The notes: generated from the letters alone by a model not told the origin. DNA of 64,000 nucleotides from Rudaea sp. (GCA_031291055.1 JARLJU010000089.1:1-64000), one strand, 5' to 3'. Counted from the first letter of the stretch, positions 19,341 to 31,212 are shown. Translations and numbers: made by a program.

Positions 19341-19995
19341 CGTCGAGTCGATAGCCTAGTCCGCGCACGGTGCGCAGGCGCACGACATCACCCAGCTTGC
19401 CGCGCAGCCGCGACACATAGACTTCGACCGCGTTCGCTGTGATTTCGTCGTCCCAGCTTGCGATGGCCTGCAGCAGGCGATCCTTGCCCACCACTTCACC
19501 CGCATGCAGCGCCAGACATTCCAGCACCGCCCATTCGCGTCGAGTCAGCTCGATTTCGCGATCGCCGACGCGGGCGCTGCGGCCGGCGAGATCCATATGC
19601 AGTGCGCCCACGCCCATCGTCGAACTGCCGACCGATGTGGCGCGGCGGATCAGGGCGCGGCAGCGCGCGGCCAGCTCAGGCAGGGCAAAGGGTTTGACCA
19701 GATAATCGTCGGCGCCCAGATCCAGTGCATTGACGCGGTCGGCCAGTGCATCGCGTGCGGTAACGATCAGTACCGGCAGGCGGCTGCCGGAGCGGCGCAG
19801 CCGTCGCACCAGTTCAAAGCCGTCCGCACCCGGCAGGCCGAGGTCGACCAAGGCCAGGTCGAAGTGCTCCTGCGTGAGCGCGGCTTCCGCGTGCTCGGCG
19901 CTGCCCAGCAGATCCACGGCAAAGCCTGCCTGAACCAGTCCGCGACGCATCGCGTCGGCGACCAGGGCATCGTCTTCGACCACCAATATGCGCAT
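19327..19995 (-). CDS. OmpR-family response regulator
   Basis: MRILVVEDDALVADAMRRGL...LVDLGLPGADGFELVRRLR plus winged-helix C-terminus; overlaps the kinase gene. Confidence 0.94.
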   Translation of the reverse strand: MRILVVEDDALVADAMRRGLVQAGFAVDLLGSAEHAEAALTQEHFDLALVDLGLPGADGFELVRRLRRSGSRLPVLIVTARDALADRVNALDLGADDYLVKPFALPELAARCRALIRRATSVGSSTMGVGALHMDLAGRSARVGDREIELTRREWAVLECLALHAGEVVGKDRLLQAIASWDDEITANAVEVYVSRLRGKLGDVVRLRTVRGLGYRLDDADN

Positions 19996-20156
19996 GGATC
20001 GGGCTCGCCGGAGTTGCCTCAGTATTGCATTGAATCGGTGCCGCAGACGATTGCGGCGATACAAATTTTTGCAAATCCGCGCGCGCTGCGCTGCCGGGAT
20101 TGCCAAGTTGCACAAGGTAGAATAAGCGCACGCGCCGAGATCAACGGCGGAGTGGA

Positions 20157-21371
20157 GTGGCTGTGAACGCGACCCCAGCAACGGCACGCAACGCCATGAT
20201 TTCCGGCACGGTAGTTACCGTCTTGGCCGCCGTGAGTTTCTGTCATTTTCTCAACGACCTGATCCAGTCGTTGCTGCCGGCGATCTATCCGCTGCTGAAA
20301 GATCGATACGCGCTGGACTTCGGCCAGATCGGTCTGCTGACCCTGACTTACCAGATCACCGCTTCGTTGCTGCAGCCGATGGTTGGCTATTACACCGATC
20401 GCCGGCCGACGCCGTATTCGCTGCCGATAGGCATGAGTTTCACCCTGGCGGGACTGCTGTTGCTGTCGCTGGCGTCGAGCTTCAGCGTACTCCTGCTCGC
20501 CGCGGCGCTGGTCGGCACCGGATCGTCGGTGTTCCATCCGGAATCTTCGCGCATCGCGCGGCTGGCGTCCGGCGGCCGTCACGGTTTCGCGCAGTCTTTC
20601 TTCCAGGTTGGCGGCAACGCAGGTTCAGCCGCCGGGCCCCTGCTCGCGGCATTCATCGTGCTGCCCTATGGCCAGCGCAGCATCGCCTGGTTTTCTCTCG
20701 CTGCGCTGCTCGCCATCGTGTTGCTGACGCGGGTCGGCGGCTGGTATCGCCTCCATGCCATGGCCAGAACCCACGCAGTGCCGGCGGCTGTGCAATTGCT
20801 GCCGACGCGCACGGTGGTGCTGGCGATCGCCGTGCTGCTGGCGCTGATTTTTTCCAAGTATTTCTATCTGGCCAGCCTGTACAGCTATTACACCTTCTAT
20901 TTGATTGATCGTTTTCATGTATCCGTGCAGAGTGCACAATTGCACTTGTTCCTTTTTCTCGGCGCCGTCGCGCTCGGCACCCTGGTGGGCGGCCCGGCCG
21001 GCGACCGGATCGGGCGCAAGTACGTGATCTGGGTATCGATTCTGGGGGTGCTGCCGTTTACCCTGCTGCTGCCGTATGCGGATCTGTTCTGGACCAGCGT
21101 GCTGAGCGTGGTGATCGGACTGATCCTTTCCTCGGCATTCTCGGCGATCCTGGTCTATGCGCAGGAGCTGCTGCCCGGCAAGGTCGGCATGATCGCCGGC
21201 CTGTTCTTCGGTTTCGCTTTCGGCATGGGCGGCATCGGTGCGGCCACGCTGGGCCAGCTTGCCGATTCGACCAGCATCGAATTTGTATACAAAGTCTGTT
21301 CGTTCCTGCCGGTGATCGGACTGCTGACCGTGTTTCTGCCGAACCTGCATGGGCGCAACGCAACAGCGTAG
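20157..21371 (+). CDS. MFS transporter, Fsr (fosmidomycin resistance)-like
   Basis: 12-TM-like, SFCHFLNDLIQSLLPAIYPLLKDRYALDFGQIGLLTLTYQITASLLQPMVGYYTDRRP; GTG start. Confidence 0.85.
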   Translation: MAVNATPATARNAMISGTVVTVLAAVSFCHFLNDLIQSLLPAIYPLLKDRYALDFGQIGLLTLTYQITASLLQPMVGYYTDRRPTPYSLPIGMSFTLAGLLLLSLASSFSVLLLAAALVGTGSSVFHPESSRIARLASGGRHGFAQSFFQVGGNAGSAAGPLLAAFIVLPYGQRSIAWFSLAALLAIVLLTRVGGWYRLHAMARTHAVPAAVQLLPTRTVVLAIAVLLALIFSKYFYLASLYSYYTFYLIDRFHVSVQSAQLHLFLFLGAVALGTLVGGPAGDRIGRKYVIWVSILGVLPFTLLLPYADLFWTSVLSVVIGLILSSAFSAILVYAQELLPGKVGMIAGLFFGFAFGMGGIGAATLGQLADSTSIEFVYKVCSFLPVIGLLTVFLPNLHGRNATA

Positions 21372-21393
21372 CAGCTGGGCGCGTCGCTGGATT

Positions 21394-22377
21394 TCATTCG
21401 GGTGCCTGGATCGCATAACCCCTGGCCTGCAACGCCGCCAGGCGTCCATCGGATTTGACCAGTTCGGCGATCGGCAGAACCGCGAACGTGCTGCGGTTTT
21501 CCGCGAGCGCCTTTTCCGCCGCTGCAAGCCATGTTGCGTCGATGCGTGCCCTGGCCTCGTCGATATGTTCGCGCAGGTTCGGGTTGCTGGAAACCGCGGC
21601 AAGGCAGACGACGCGCTGATCGGGATAGGGTAGATTCTTCAGCGCATCCAGGTCGCCGATGGCCCATGCGTTCGCGCGCTGGCGCATTGCGTCCAGATCC
21701 GTTTCCAGGCGCGTGATCGTCGCCGCCAGACAGGCGACATCCAATTCGCCTGTCGTGCTCTTGAAGTCGCGTATGGCCTGCTTGGGGTCGTCGAGCGGAA
21801 TCTTCACTTCCGGCGTCTGGATCGGTACGCGATTTTTCCGCGCCGCTTTTTCGACCATGCGCCAGACCTCGTTGCGACCGCTCAGACCGGATTTGTCGAT
21901 GGCTTTCTCGTACAGCTCGCGTGCCGCAAACATGGGTCGCAGCCGCTCGACACCGTTGTCGCGGCCGATGTACTTCGCCTTGAGCGCGGACCAGCGCGTG
22001 TACAGATCGGCCGGCAGGATGTCACGCAGCTTGCCGCCCTCCTCGTTCTTGCGCGCGCCCATGATCGACGGCAGCAAGGTCAGTGCGCGGAAAAAACCGA
22101 TATCGACCTTGGCCGAAGCATCGGCCAGCACTTCCTGCGATTGCGCGATCGTTGCCTCGACTTCCTGCGCGCGCCAGCGCATTTTCCTCGGCAGCGGCGT
22201 TTGCGTGCCGAGGATCCACAGCACGTGATCGCTTCTGGATACTTTCCACAAACCCGGCCCCGGCTGCTCGCCGGTGACCAGCACGGTGTCCAGGGTCGGC
22301 ATGGCCGGCGATTCGGTCGGCACCTGTGCGTTTGCTACGCAACCCAGCAGGCACGCGACGAATGCGAAGAGGCGCAT
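21394..22377 (-). CDS. TraB/GumN family protein, exported
   Basis: Signal peptide MRLFAFVACLLGCVANAQ; GLWKVSRSDHVLWILGTQTPLPRKMRW. Confidence 0.8.
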   Translation of the reverse strand: MRLFAFVACLLGCVANAQVPTESPAMPTLDTVLVTGEQPGPGLWKVSRSDHVLWILGTQTPLPRKMRWRAQEVEATIAQSQEVLADASAKVDIGFFRALTLLPSIMGARKNEEGGKLRDILPADLYTRWSALKAKYIGRDNGVERLRPMFAARELYEKAIDKSGLSGRNEVWRMVEKAARKNRVPIQTPEVKIPLDDPKQAIRDFKSTTGELDVACLAATITRLETDLDAMRQRANAWAIGDLDALKNLPYPDQRVVCLAAVSSNPNLREHIDEARARIDATWLAAAEKALAENRSTFAVLPIAELVKSDGRLAALQARGYAIQAPE

Positions 22378-22443
22378 GAATCTCCGGATGCAGTATGTGT
22401 GGCACATCAAGATAGTTGCGCGGCGATGAATTTCGCCTGAAAA

Positions 22444-22465
22444 AAGCCGGCACTGCGGCCGGCTT
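22444..22465 (-). terminator. Intrinsic terminator downstream of rho
   Basis: AAGCCGGC-ACTGCG-GCCGGCTT stem with a T tract on the minus strand. Confidence 0.7.
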
Positions 22466-22511
22466 CGTATCGAACAGTGCGGTCGTGACCGACCGCATGC
22501 CTGCAATCGGG

Positions 22512-24134
22512 CTAACGTTTCATCGAGTTGAAGAATTCGTCGTTGCTCTTGGTGTTCTTCATCTTGTCGAGCATGAATTCCATCGCGGCAAGCTCGTCCA
22601 TCGGATGCAGCAATTTGCGCAAAATCCAGATTTTCTGCAGCATGTCCGGCTCGATCAGCAACTCCTCGCGGCGCGTGCCGGAACGGTTGATGTTGATCGA
22701 CGGATAGACGCGCTTCTCCGAAATGCGCCGGTCCAGGTGTACTTCCATGTTGCCGGTGCCCTTGAATTCCTCGTAGATCACTTCGTCCATCTTCGAGCCG
22801 GTTTCGACCAGTGCCGTGGCGATGATGGTCAGCGAGCCGCCTTCTTCGACATTGCGTGCGGCGCCGAAGAAGCGCTTGGGCCGCTGCAGGGCGTTCGCAT
22901 CGACACCGCCGGTCAGCACCTTGCCGGAGGCCGGCACCACGGTGTTGTAGGCGCGGGCAAGGCGCGTGATCGAATCGAGCAGGATAACCACATCTTTCTT
23001 GTGCTCGACCAGGCGCTTGGCGCGCTCGATCACCATCTCCGCGACCTGGACATGCCGCACGGCCGGTTCGTCGAACGTCGACGAAACAACTTCGGCGCGT
23101 ACGCCGCGCTGCATCTCGGTGACTTCCTCTGGTCGCTCGTCGATCAGCAGAATGATCAGGTGCACGTCCGGATGGTTGTGCACGATCGCCTGGGCGACGT
23201 TCTGCAGCATCATCGTCTTGCCGGCCTTGGGCTGCGAGACGATCAGGCCGCGCTGGCCGCGACCGACCGGCGCGATCAAATCAAGAATGCGGCCGGTGAT
23301 GTCTTCCGTCGAGCCGTTGCCGCGCTCCAGATGGAACATCTTGCGCGGGAACAGCGGGGTCAGGTCCTCGAACAGGATCTTGCCCTTGGACGCTTCCGGC
23401 GGCTCGCCGTTGATGTTGTCGACCTTGAGCAGGGCGAAATAGCGTTCGCCTTCCTTGGGCGGACGCACGCGGCCCGTGATGTAGTCGCCGGTGCGCAGGT
23501 TGAAACGGCGGATCTGGCTGGGCGACACGTAAATGTCGTCGGGGCCGGCGAGATAGGATTCGTCCGGGCCGCGCAGGAAGCCGAAGCCGTCCTGCAGGAT
23601 TTCCAGCACGCCTTCGCCGTAGATGCCGCCGCCAAGCCGCGCATGCGCTTTCAGGATCAGGAACACGATGTCCTGTTTGCGCGCGCGTGCGACCCCTTCC
23701 TGAATGCCCAGGCTCTCGGCCAGGACCAGCAGGTCGGCCGCGGGCTTGCGTTTGAGTTCGTTGAGATCGATCACCACGCCCGTGTTGGGACCGCCGCGGG
23801 ATTCGTAGTTTTCGTCGCTGTCGTCGCGGGCGGCCTGCTGTTGCTGCTGGTGCTGATGCTGGCGCTGCCCGCGCTGCGGGCGTGGCCCGCGGTCGCGCCG
23901 ACCCTGGCCTTGGCCCTGGTTGCGGTTTTCCTGCGGACGGTTTTCGCCGCCACCTTGCGGATCGGCGGACTGACCGTTGTCCGCTTCGGCTGCGGGCGCT
24001 TCCGCCGCTGGCGGCGGCGCATCTGCCTGTGCGGGCGGACGCGGCGCTCGCTGGCGCGCTTCGGGACGGGGTTCGGATGAGCGGCCTTCGCCGTTCTCTT
24101 TGTTTTCGGAGTCGTTGCTAATGGGATCGGACAC
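22512..24134 (-). CDS. rho: Transcription termination factor Rho with a ~120-aa N-terminal low-complexity extension
   Basis: Near-complete match in memory to Rho core: [42 protein letters not shown]...[11 protein letters not shown]...[12 protein letters not shown]. Confidence 0.98.
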   Translation of the reverse strand: MSDPISNDSENKENGEGRSSEPRPEARQRAPRPPAQADAPPPAAEAPAAEADNGQSADPQGGGENRPQENRNQGQGQGRRDRGPRPQRGQRQHQHQQQQQAARDDSDENYESRGGPNTGVVIDLNELKRKPAADLLVLAESLGIQEGVARARKQDIVFLILKAHARLGGGIYGEGVLEILQDGFGFLRGPDESYLAGPDDIYVSPSQIRRFNLRTGDYITGRVRPPKEGERYFALLKVDNINGEPPEASKGKILFEDLTPLFPRKMFHLERGNGSTEDITGRILDLIAPVGRGQRGLIVSQPKAGKTMMLQNVAQAIVHNHPDVHLIILLIDERPEEVTEMQRGVRAEVVSSTFDEPAVRHVQVAEMVIERAKRLVEHKKDVVILLDSITRLARAYNTVVPASGKVLTGGVDANALQRPKRFFGAARNVEEGGSLTIIATALVETGSKMDEVIYEEFKGTGNMEVHLDRRISEKRVYPSININRSGTRREELLIEPDMLQKIWILRKLLHPMDELAAMEFMLDKMKNTKSNDEFFNSMKR

Positions 24135-24284
24135 AGACGGACCTCGTGGGTGCCGTTGAACTACGGAGGGTTGAAAATCGGGGATGAAACTACGGTGGCG
24201 ATCGCCTCCGTGAGTAACCTAACTTAGCACTACGGCGCGCAAGCGTCTAGAGCCTTCGCGCCGCATTGGGTATTTTTTGCTTTT

Positions 24285-24653
24285 TTACGTTGTGGTCGAT
24301 TGCGTGCTGGTTACAAGCGCACGGTCGATCAACTGCGTCAGTTGCGTCTTGCTGACGGCACCGATCTGGGTTGCCTCGACCTTGCCGTTCTTGAAGATCA
24401 TCAGGGTCGGAATCCCGCGCACGTTGTAATTCCGCGGGGTCTTCTGGTTATGGTCGATATTGATCTTGGCGATCTTGAGCTTGCCTGCGTAACTGCTGGC
24501 CAGTTCGTCGAGAATCGGCGCGATCATCTTGCACGGACCGCACCACTCCGCCCAGAAATCCACGAGCACCGGTTCGGTGGATTTAAGCACTTGTTCCTCG
24601 AATTGGTCGTCGCTGACCTGGGCAATGGCTTGGCTCACACTTTTCTCCATCAT
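24285..24653 (-). CDS. trxA: Thioredoxin
   Basis: [22 protein letters not shown]...[14 protein letters not shown]. Confidence 0.95.
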   Translation of the reverse strand: MMEKSVSQAIAQVSDDQFEEQVLKSTEPVLVDFWAEWCGPCKMIAPILDELASSYAGKLKIAKINIDHNQKTPRNYNVRGIPTLMIFKNGKVEATQIGAVSKTQLTQLIDRALVTSTQSTTT

Positions 24654-24876
24654 TACTTCGTGGTGCCGCAAAAGCGGCGGCCGGGCCGCTCTTGGGCTAC
24701 ACTGGCATCGTTGCGTGATGCATTTGAGCCGAAGTTCCGCTACCGGGACAGCCCATTTCAGCCCAAGCGGCCATGCAATTCAAGTTGGGCCGCGCGCAGT
24801 CGATTCAAGACCGTGCTCCGGCACGCATACTTTCACCCCTGCGAGGCTGCCGCTGCGGCCGACGATTCCCAAGAGA

Positions 24877-26550
24877 ATGCCACAACAACCGCTTACCGAT
24901 GTTTTTTTTGACAGCTTCGACCTGCATCCGGACCTGCTTGCCAGCCTGCACGCCGCCGGCTTTACCCGCTGCACGCCGATCCAGGCGCTGACCCTGCCGC
25001 TGGCGCTGGCCGGCCGCGACGTCGCCGGGCAGGCGCAGACCGGCACCGGCAAGACCGGCGCATTTCTGGTCGCGGCGATGCAGCGCCTGCTCACCCAGCC
25101 GGCATTTCCGGAACGCGGGGCGCTGGATCCGCGCGCGTTGATCATCGCGCCGACGCGCGAACTTGCAATCCAGATCGAAAAGGATTTCCAGAGCCTGGGG
25201 CGCAATACCGGACTTCGGTCGGCACTGATCTACGGCGGCGTGGATTACGACAAACAGCGTGAACAGCTGCGTGCCGGCGTCGACATCATCATCGCCACGC
25301 CGGGCCGGCTGCTGGATTATTTCAAGCAGCACGTGTTTTCGTTCCGCGCGGTCGAAGTGATGATCATCGACGAAGCCGATCGCATGTTCGATCTGGGCTT
25401 CATCAAGGATGTGCGCTACATCATGCGCCGCCTGCCCGAGCGTGAAAGGCGCCAGAGCATGCTGTTCTCGGCGACCTTGAGCCACCGCGTGCTCGAGCTT
25501 GCCTACGAGCACATGAACGAGCCGGAAAAGCTCACGGTCGAAAGCGAAAACGTCACTGCCGACCGCGTGCGTCAAGTCGTGTATTTCCCGGCAACGGAAG
25601 AGAAGCTGCCGCTGCTGATCGGCCTGCTGTCGCGCACCGACGCGCAGCGCAGCATGGTTTTCGTCAACATGAAGGTGGCCGCGGAGAAAGTCGCGCGGCG
25701 CCTGGAACGGCAGGGTTTTGCCGTGGGCATGCTGTCCGGCGACGTGCCGCAGAAAAAGCGCCAGAGCCTGCTCGGAAAATTCCAGCGCGGCGAAATCGAA
25801 ATCCTGATTGCCACCGACGTGGCCGCGCGCGGGCTGCACATTCCCGACGTCAGTCACGTATTCAACTACGACCTGCCGCAGGATGCGGAGGATTACGTGC
25901 ACCGCATCGGCCGCACTGCGCGTCTGGGCGCCGAAGGCGATGCGATCAGTTTTGCCTGCGACATGTATGCGCAGGGCTTGCCCGACATCGAGGCCTATAT
26001 CGATCAGAAGATTCCGGTCGCGCGCGTCGATCCGGAATTGCTGATCGCACCACCGCCGCGAGTGCGCAAGACGCCCCTGCCGGTGAGCGTGGAAGTGGAT
26101 GACGGTTCGATTGAAACCGCGCCGCCTCCGCGTCAGCGTACCCAGCAGCGCGCACCGCGCCGCGATGCCCCGCGTGCGCCCTCGGCAGCGGCGCCCGCAC
26201 GCCGCGTCGCGCCGCCCGGAGCCGAAACGGGAACGGATGCCGCTTCCGCAGGACCGAAACGCCGCAGTCGCGGCGGTCGCGGCCGTCGTCGCAGCGGCGA
26301 CGCCGCCGAATCGCCGCGTCCCGCCGAGAAGACGGCAACGGCAGCGGTCGCGGCCAAAGCCAAGGAAACTGCTTCCGGCGGCAAACGCCAGGACAACCGT
26401 CCGCACGGCCGCGAGCGCGGTGGCGACAACCGCTCCCCGGCAGTGGCAGCGGCGGTGGGATCCGGCAGCGAATCACGCACGGCACCCGCCGCCGCGCACC
26501 AGAAGCAGGGATTTTTCCGTCGCCTCGGCAAGCTGTTCAAACGTTCCTGA
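24877..26550 (+). CDS. rhlB: DEAD-box ATP-dependent RNA helicase RhlB-like with basic disordered C-terminal tail
   Basis: [40 protein letters not shown]; divergent from trxA-rho. Confidence 0.9.
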   Translation: MPQQPLTDVFFDSFDLHPDLLASLHAAGFTRCTPIQALTLPLALAGRDVAGQAQTGTGKTGAFLVAAMQRLLTQPAFPERGALDPRALIIAPTRELAIQIEKDFQSLGRNTGLRSALIYGGVDYDKQREQLRAGVDIIIATPGRLLDYFKQHVFSFRAVEVMIIDEADRMFDLGFIKDVRYIMRRLPERERRQSMLFSATLSHRVLELAYEHMNEPEKLTVESENVTADRVRQVVYFPATEEKLPLLIGLLSRTDAQRSMVFVNMKVAAEKVARRLERQGFAVGMLSGDVPQKKRQSLLGKFQRGEIEILIATDVAARGLHIPDVSHVFNYDLPQDAEDYVHRIGRTARLGAEGDAISFACDMYAQGLPDIEAYIDQKIPVARVDPELLIAPPPRVRKTPLPVSVEVDDGSIETAPPPRQRTQQRAPRRDAPRAPSAAAPARRVAPPGAETGTDAASAGPKRRSRGGRGRRRSGDAAESPRPAEKTATAAVAAKAKETASGGKRQDNRPHGRERGGDNRSPAVAAAVGSGSESRTAPAAAHQKQGFFRRLGKLFKRS

Positions 26551-26658
26551 AGACCGCCTCATTTCCGCGCGCCATCGGGCAGGCACGATCCTACGGGCGC
26601 GATTTTGTGGGCACGTCCTGCTAAAGTCGCGCCAGATATCGTCGGCGTAATCCCTTTC

Positions 26659-27558
26659 ATGCTCAACCCGCTCACCAGTTCCGATCGCGAACGCCTGTCG
26701 CGGCTGACCGCTCGGGTTGCCGGTGCGCTGGCTGCCGTGACCTGCCTGTGGTTGCTGGTGCGTCTGGTCTGGCTGCTGCTGCCGCATGCGGATATCGGTA
26801 CAACCGTCTCCGCACTGGCGCCGCCGCCTGCCGCGGTCGCGGCGCAATCGGTTGCGAAGTGGCATTTGTTCGGCAATCCGCAAAGCGTCAATCTGGCGCA
26901 GTTCGCGCGCAACGCACCGGCGACGACGCTCAAGCTGACCTTGCGCGGTACGCTCGCGTTGCCTGATCCCAAAGCGGACAAGGCCATGGCCATGATTGAA
27001 GACGAGCATGGCATCGAGCGCGGTTACAGCATCGGCGATGAAGTTGCGGGCGCGAAACTCACTGAGGTTTACACCGATCATGTCCTGCTCAGCCATGAGG
27101 GCGTGGCCGAAACCCTGCAATTGCCGCATCCGGAAGCACATCCGCCGGAATTGCCGGAAGCCAATCGGCAGAACCTTGCCGGCGGCCAGGGCAAGGCGTC
27201 GAGCGTGCCACCGACCTACGTGCCACCACAGATGGCGAACGGTGCGCTCGACTGGAGCCGCGCGCAGAAGCAATTGCAGATCGATCCGGCCGAACTCGCC
27301 AGACAAGTTCATGTCGAGCCGGTATTCGAGAACGGCAAGGTCGCGGGCGCGCGCCTGTCCGGAGGCGGCCAGATCGGAACCCTGATGAGTCAGGCCGGCC
27401 TCAGGCCTACCGATCTCATCACTGCCGTCAACGGCACCGCGCTCAGCGGCCTGTCGAATCCGCAGCAATTGATGGACAATCTCCAGAACGCTTCGAGCCT
27501 GCAGGTGACGGTAATGCGCGATGGCAAGCCGGCCACGCTGACCCTGACCCTGCGATGA
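26659..27558 (+). CDS. gspC: Type II secretion system protein C (HR and PDZ domains)
   Basis: Single N-terminal TM, KWHLFGNP homology region, C-terminal PDZ; next to gspD. Confidence 0.88.
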   Translation: MLNPLTSSDRERLSRLTARVAGALAAVTCLWLLVRLVWLLLPHADIGTTVSALAPPPAAVAAQSVAKWHLFGNPQSVNLAQFARNAPATTLKLTLRGTLALPDPKADKAMAMIEDEHGIERGYSIGDEVAGAKLTEVYTDHVLLSHEGVAETLQLPHPEAHPPELPEANRQNLAGGQGKASSVPPTYVPPQMANGALDWSRAQKQLQIDPAELARQVHVEPVFENGKVAGARLSGGGQIGTLMSQAGLRPTDLITAVNGTALSGLSNPQQLMDNLQNASSLQVTVMRDGKPATLTLTLR

Positions 27559-27588
27559 CCGCACAATGAATTTGTAGAGAAGTATACA

Positions 27589-29733
27589 ATGATGAGTCGC
27601 TTGTGCATTGCCGCTATCTTCACTCTCGTCGCCGTGGTCGCATCGGCGCGGTCCGGCGATCCCCAGGGAGCGCCGATGATTTCGCCCGGCAGTCCCGCTC
27701 CCGCCGCGGTCACGCAGGCAACGAAAGCCGATCTTGCCAATCCGCAGGGAACGCACACGCTCAACCTCAAGGACGCCGACATCCAGGTGCTGATCGCGAC
27801 CGTGTCGGAGATCACCGGCAAGAACTTCATCGTCGGCCCGAACGTCCAGGGCAAGGTCACCGTGGTTTCGGCGCGGCCGATGAAACCGGACGAAATCTAC
27901 GACGTGTTCCTGTCGGTGCTGCGCGTGCATGGCTATGCGGCGATCAACGCCGGCAGCATGATCAAGATCGTGCCCGAGGCGATGGCGCAGCAGGACGGTT
28001 CCAGCGGATTGAACGGCGGCCACGGGCATGAATCCGATGAACTGATCACCCAGATCGTGCCGGTCAAGCACGTATCGGCGACTGAACTCGTGCCGATCCT
28101 GCGCCCGCTCATGCCGCAGGGCGCGCAGTTGATCGCGCACTCCGGATCGAACTCGCTGGTGATCTCGGACCGTGCCGGCAACGTCGGCCGCATGGTCAGC
28201 ATCATCGAGCGCATCGACACCGTATCCGACGCCGGCGTCGAGGTGATTCCGATGCAGCATGCCAGTGCCGCAGAAGTCGCGCGCATCCTGAGCCAGCTGG
28301 CCGATACGAAGGCGCCCGACCTCGGCGGCGACGCGCCGCGCGTATTCGCCGATGAGCGTACCAATTCGATTCTCCTGTCCGGTGGCAAGAGCGGGCGTCT
28401 GCGTCTGCGCGCACTGGTGACGCATCTGGATACGCCGGTCACCAATGGCGGCGACACCCAGGTTGTCTATCTGAGCTACGCCAGCGCCAAGGACCTGGTG
28501 CCGATCCTGCAGGGCGTAGCCGCGACGCTTACCGGCGAAGCCATCCCCGGCAAGGGTGCAAATGCGGCAAATGCAGCAGTTGCAACAAATGCGATAACTG
28601 GCGCGGGCAATAGCTCAACGGCGACGATCCAGGCCCACGAGGAAGACAATGCGCTGGTCATCAGCGCGCCGCCGGCCGTGTTCCGTTCGCTCGCGTCAGT
28701 GATCCGCCAGCTCGACATCCGGCGTGCCCAGGTGCTGATCGAGGCGGTGATTGCCGAAGTCTCCGACGAGACCGCGAACGAGCTGGGCGTGCAATGGCAG
28801 TTGCCGCTGGGCAGCAACAATGTCATTGGCGGTACGAACTTCACCGGCAACACGCCCGGCAACAACATCCTTACCGCTACGTCAGCCCTGAACACCACGC
28901 CACCGACGAGCACGCTCGGCAACGGACTCAACCTGGGTTACTTGAGTTCGATCTCGGTGAACGGCAACAAACTGATGAGCCTCGGCGCGCTGGTATCGGC
29001 GCTTAACAGCGACAACAAGAACAATATCCTGTCGACACCGTCGGTGATGACGCTCGACAATCAGGAGGCAATGATCAAGGTCGGGCAGGAAGTGCCGTTT
29101 CTCACCGGTTCGTACACCACCGGCACGGTCGGATCGACCTCGACCACGGCAGGCAGCGCCACAACCACGACCGGCATCGGCAATCCATTCCAGACCATCC
29201 AGCGCAAGGACGTCGGTCTGACCCTTAAGGTGACGCCGCATGTGAATGCCGGCGACTCCGTGCGTCTGGAAATCCACCAGGAAGTTTCGACACTGTTGCC
29301 GCCGGTGCAGGGCGCGGTGGATCTGATCACGAGCAAGCGCGAATTGCAGACGACGGTACTGATCAAGGACGATTCGCTGCTGGTGCTCGGTGGCCTGATT
29401 TCGGACAACGTCAAGGACAGCGTGCAGAAGGTGCCGGCGCTCGGCGACATCCCGCTGATCGGCAACCTGTTCCGCTATCGCAGCAACGACCACCAGAAGC
29501 AGGACCTGATGGTCTTCTTGCATCCACGCATCCTGCACGACGCGGTCACCGAAGCGTCGGTATCGCAGGAAAAGTATAATTATATAAGAAGCGAACAATT
29601 GCAGATGCGCGAAGACCGGCAAACCATCACTCCGCGCAGCGAGCAGCCGATGCTGCCGGAAGTCCACGACTTTCTCGCCAGCCCGGCGATCGACGTGGCG
29701 CCCAAGGACGCACCCGGAGCCAGGCACCCGTGA
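27589..29733 (+). CDS. gspD: Type II secretion system secretin
   Basis: N-domains and secretin core [20 protein letters not shown]...[31 protein letters not shown]. Confidence 0.97.
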   Translation: MMSRLCIAAIFTLVAVVASARSGDPQGAPMISPGSPAPAAVTQATKADLANPQGTHTLNLKDADIQVLIATVSEITGKNFIVGPNVQGKVTVVSARPMKPDEIYDVFLSVLRVHGYAAINAGSMIKIVPEAMAQQDGSSGLNGGHGHESDELITQIVPVKHVSATELVPILRPLMPQGAQLIAHSGSNSLVISDRAGNVGRMVSIIERIDTVSDAGVEVIPMQHASAAEVARILSQLADTKAPDLGGDAPRVFADERTNSILLSGGKSGRLRLRALVTHLDTPVTNGGDTQVVYLSYASAKDLVPILQGVAATLTGEAIPGKGANAANAAVATNAITGAGNSSTATIQAHEEDNALVISAPPAVFRSLASVIRQLDIRRAQVLIEAVIAEVSDETANELGVQWQLPLGSNNVIGGTNFTGNTPGNNILTATSALNTTPPTSTLGNGLNLGYLSSISVNGNKLMSLGALVSALNSDNKNNILSTPSVMTLDNQEAMIKVGQEVPFLTGSYTTGTVGSTSTTAGSATTTTGIGNPFQTIQRKDVGLTLKVTPHVNAGDSVRLEIHQEVSTLLPPVQGAVDLITSKRELQTTVLIKDDSLLVLGGLISDNVKDSVQKVPALGDIPLIGNLFRYRSNDHQKQDLMVFLHPRILHDAVTEASVSQEKYNYIRSEQLQMREDRQTITPRSEQPMLPEVHDFLASPAIDVAPKDAPGARHP

Positions 29734-31211
29734 CGGCGGGCGCACATCCGCCGCGACCCAGTTTCGGTTTTGCCCGGCGCAACGGCGCGACGCTGACGGC
29801 GTGGCGCGAGAATGCCGCCGATATCGCCTGCCGCGAGGGCGTCAAACCCGAAGTGCTGGCCGAATTGCGGCGTTATCTGGGCGTGCCGCTGAAACTCGTG
29901 CGCCACGACGCGGTAGCCTATGAACGCCTGCTGCGCTCGCTCTACGAGCAGGGCGACGACGCGCGCGCCATGGTCGCCGATTTCGACGACGAACTGGATC
30001 TGAAAACCCTCGCCGACGAATTGCCCGAGCCTGAAGACTTGCTCGAATCCGAAGACGACGCACCGATCATCCGTCTGATCAACGCGCTGCTGACCGAAGC
30101 GGTCAAGGAAGGCGCATCGGACATCCATATCGAGCCGTTCGAGAACCGCCTGGTCGTGCGTTTCCGCATCGATGGCGTACTGCGCGAGGTGCTCAGTCCG
30201 CAGAAGGCGATCGCCAACGCCGTGGTGTCACGCATCAAGGTCATGGCACGGCTGGATATCGCCGAGAAACGACTGCCGCAGGATGGCCGCATCGGCCTGC
30301 GCATCGCCGGTCGTCCGGTCGATGTGCGCGTGTCGACGATTCCGGCCGGCCACGGCGAGCGCGTGGTCCTGCGCCTGCTCGACAAGCAGACCGGCAAACT
30401 CGATCTGCGCCAGCTCGGCATGGGCACCGATACCTTGCAGCGGCTGTCTGAATTGATCGAACGCCCGCACGGCATCCTTCTGGTCACCGGCCCGACCGGC
30501 TCGGGCAAGAGCACAACGCTGTACGGTTCGTTGCTCAGGCTCAACGATTCCAGCCGCAACATCATGACCGTCGAGGACCCGATCGAGTACTACATCGACG
30601 GCGTCGGCCAGACCCAGGTCAACACCAAGGTCGAAATGACTTTCGCGCGCGGGCTGCGCGCGATCCTGCGCCAGGATCCGGACGTGGTCATGATCGGCGA
30701 AATCCGCGATCTGGAAACCGCGCAGATCGCGGTGCAGGCCTCGTTGACCGGACATCTGGTGCTGTCGACCCTGCACACGAACTCCGCCGTCGGCGCAGTC
30801 ACGCGTCTGCGCGACATGGGCGTCGAACCGTTCCTGTTGTCGTCATCGCTGATCGGCGTGCTCGCGCAGCGGCTGGTGCGGGTGCTCGATCCGGCGTTGC
30901 GGGAAATGTACGCCGCGACGCCGCGTGAGCTGGCGGCGTTCGGCAAGCCTGCCCATGTGCAAGCCAGTCTGTTTCGCCCCGACGCGCAGCAGATCGGCCG
31001 TCACGCCGGTTATCGCGGCCGCACCGGCATCTACGAGTTCGTGCAGGTCGACGAGGAGTTTCGCCGCCTGATCCATTCCAACGCTGCAGAAACGGACCTG
31101 GAACGCCACGCGCGCGAACGCACGCCGAGCATCCTCGACGATGGCTGGGACAAATGCATCGCCGGCGTCAGCTCGGTCGAGGAAGTGTTGCGGGTAACGC
31201 GGGAGGAGTGA
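29730..31211 (+). CDS. gspE: Type II secretion system ATPase (lacks the tetracysteine motif)
   Basis: Walker [47 protein letters not shown]. Confidence 0.97.
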   Translation: MTAGAHPPRPSFGFARRNGATLTAWRENAADIACREGVKPEVLAELRRYLGVPLKLVRHDAVAYERLLRSLYEQGDDARAMVADFDDELDLKTLADELPEPEDLLESEDDAPIIRLINALLTEAVKEGASDIHIEPFENRLVVRFRIDGVLREVLSPQKAIANAVVSRIKVMARLDIAEKRLPQDGRIGLRIAGRPVDVRVSTIPAGHGERVVLRLLDKQTGKLDLRQLGMGTDTLQRLSELIERPHGILLVTGPTGSGKSTTLYGSLLRLNDSSRNIMTVEDPIEYYIDGVGQTQVNTKVEMTFARGLRAILRQDPDVVMIGEIRDLETAQIAVQASLTGHLVLSTLHTNSAVGAVTRLRDMGVEPFLLSSSLIGVLAQRLVRVLDPALREMYAATPRELAAFGKPAHVQASLFRPDAQQIGRHAGYRGRTGIYEFVQVDEEFRRLIHSNAAETDLERHARERTPSILDDGWDKCIAGVSSVEEVLRVTREE

Positions 31212-31212
31212 C

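Noticed and set aside
22416-24080. 554-aa plus-strand ORF antisense to rho
   Set aside because: High-GC shadow ORF; rho on the other strand is unambiguous.
24805-28425. Long minus-strand ORFs (533 and 650 aa) antisense to rhlB and gspC/gspD
   Set aside because: Composition is rich in R/H/D/Q typical of shadow frames, with no motifs; the plus-strand genes are clear.
29570-29600. AT-rich GAAAAGTATAATTATATAAGAAGC with a consensus TATAAT near the end of gspD
   Set aside because: Lies in frame in gspD (EKYNYIRS) and I found no convincing -35 at the right spacing; could be a weak internal promoter but not supported.
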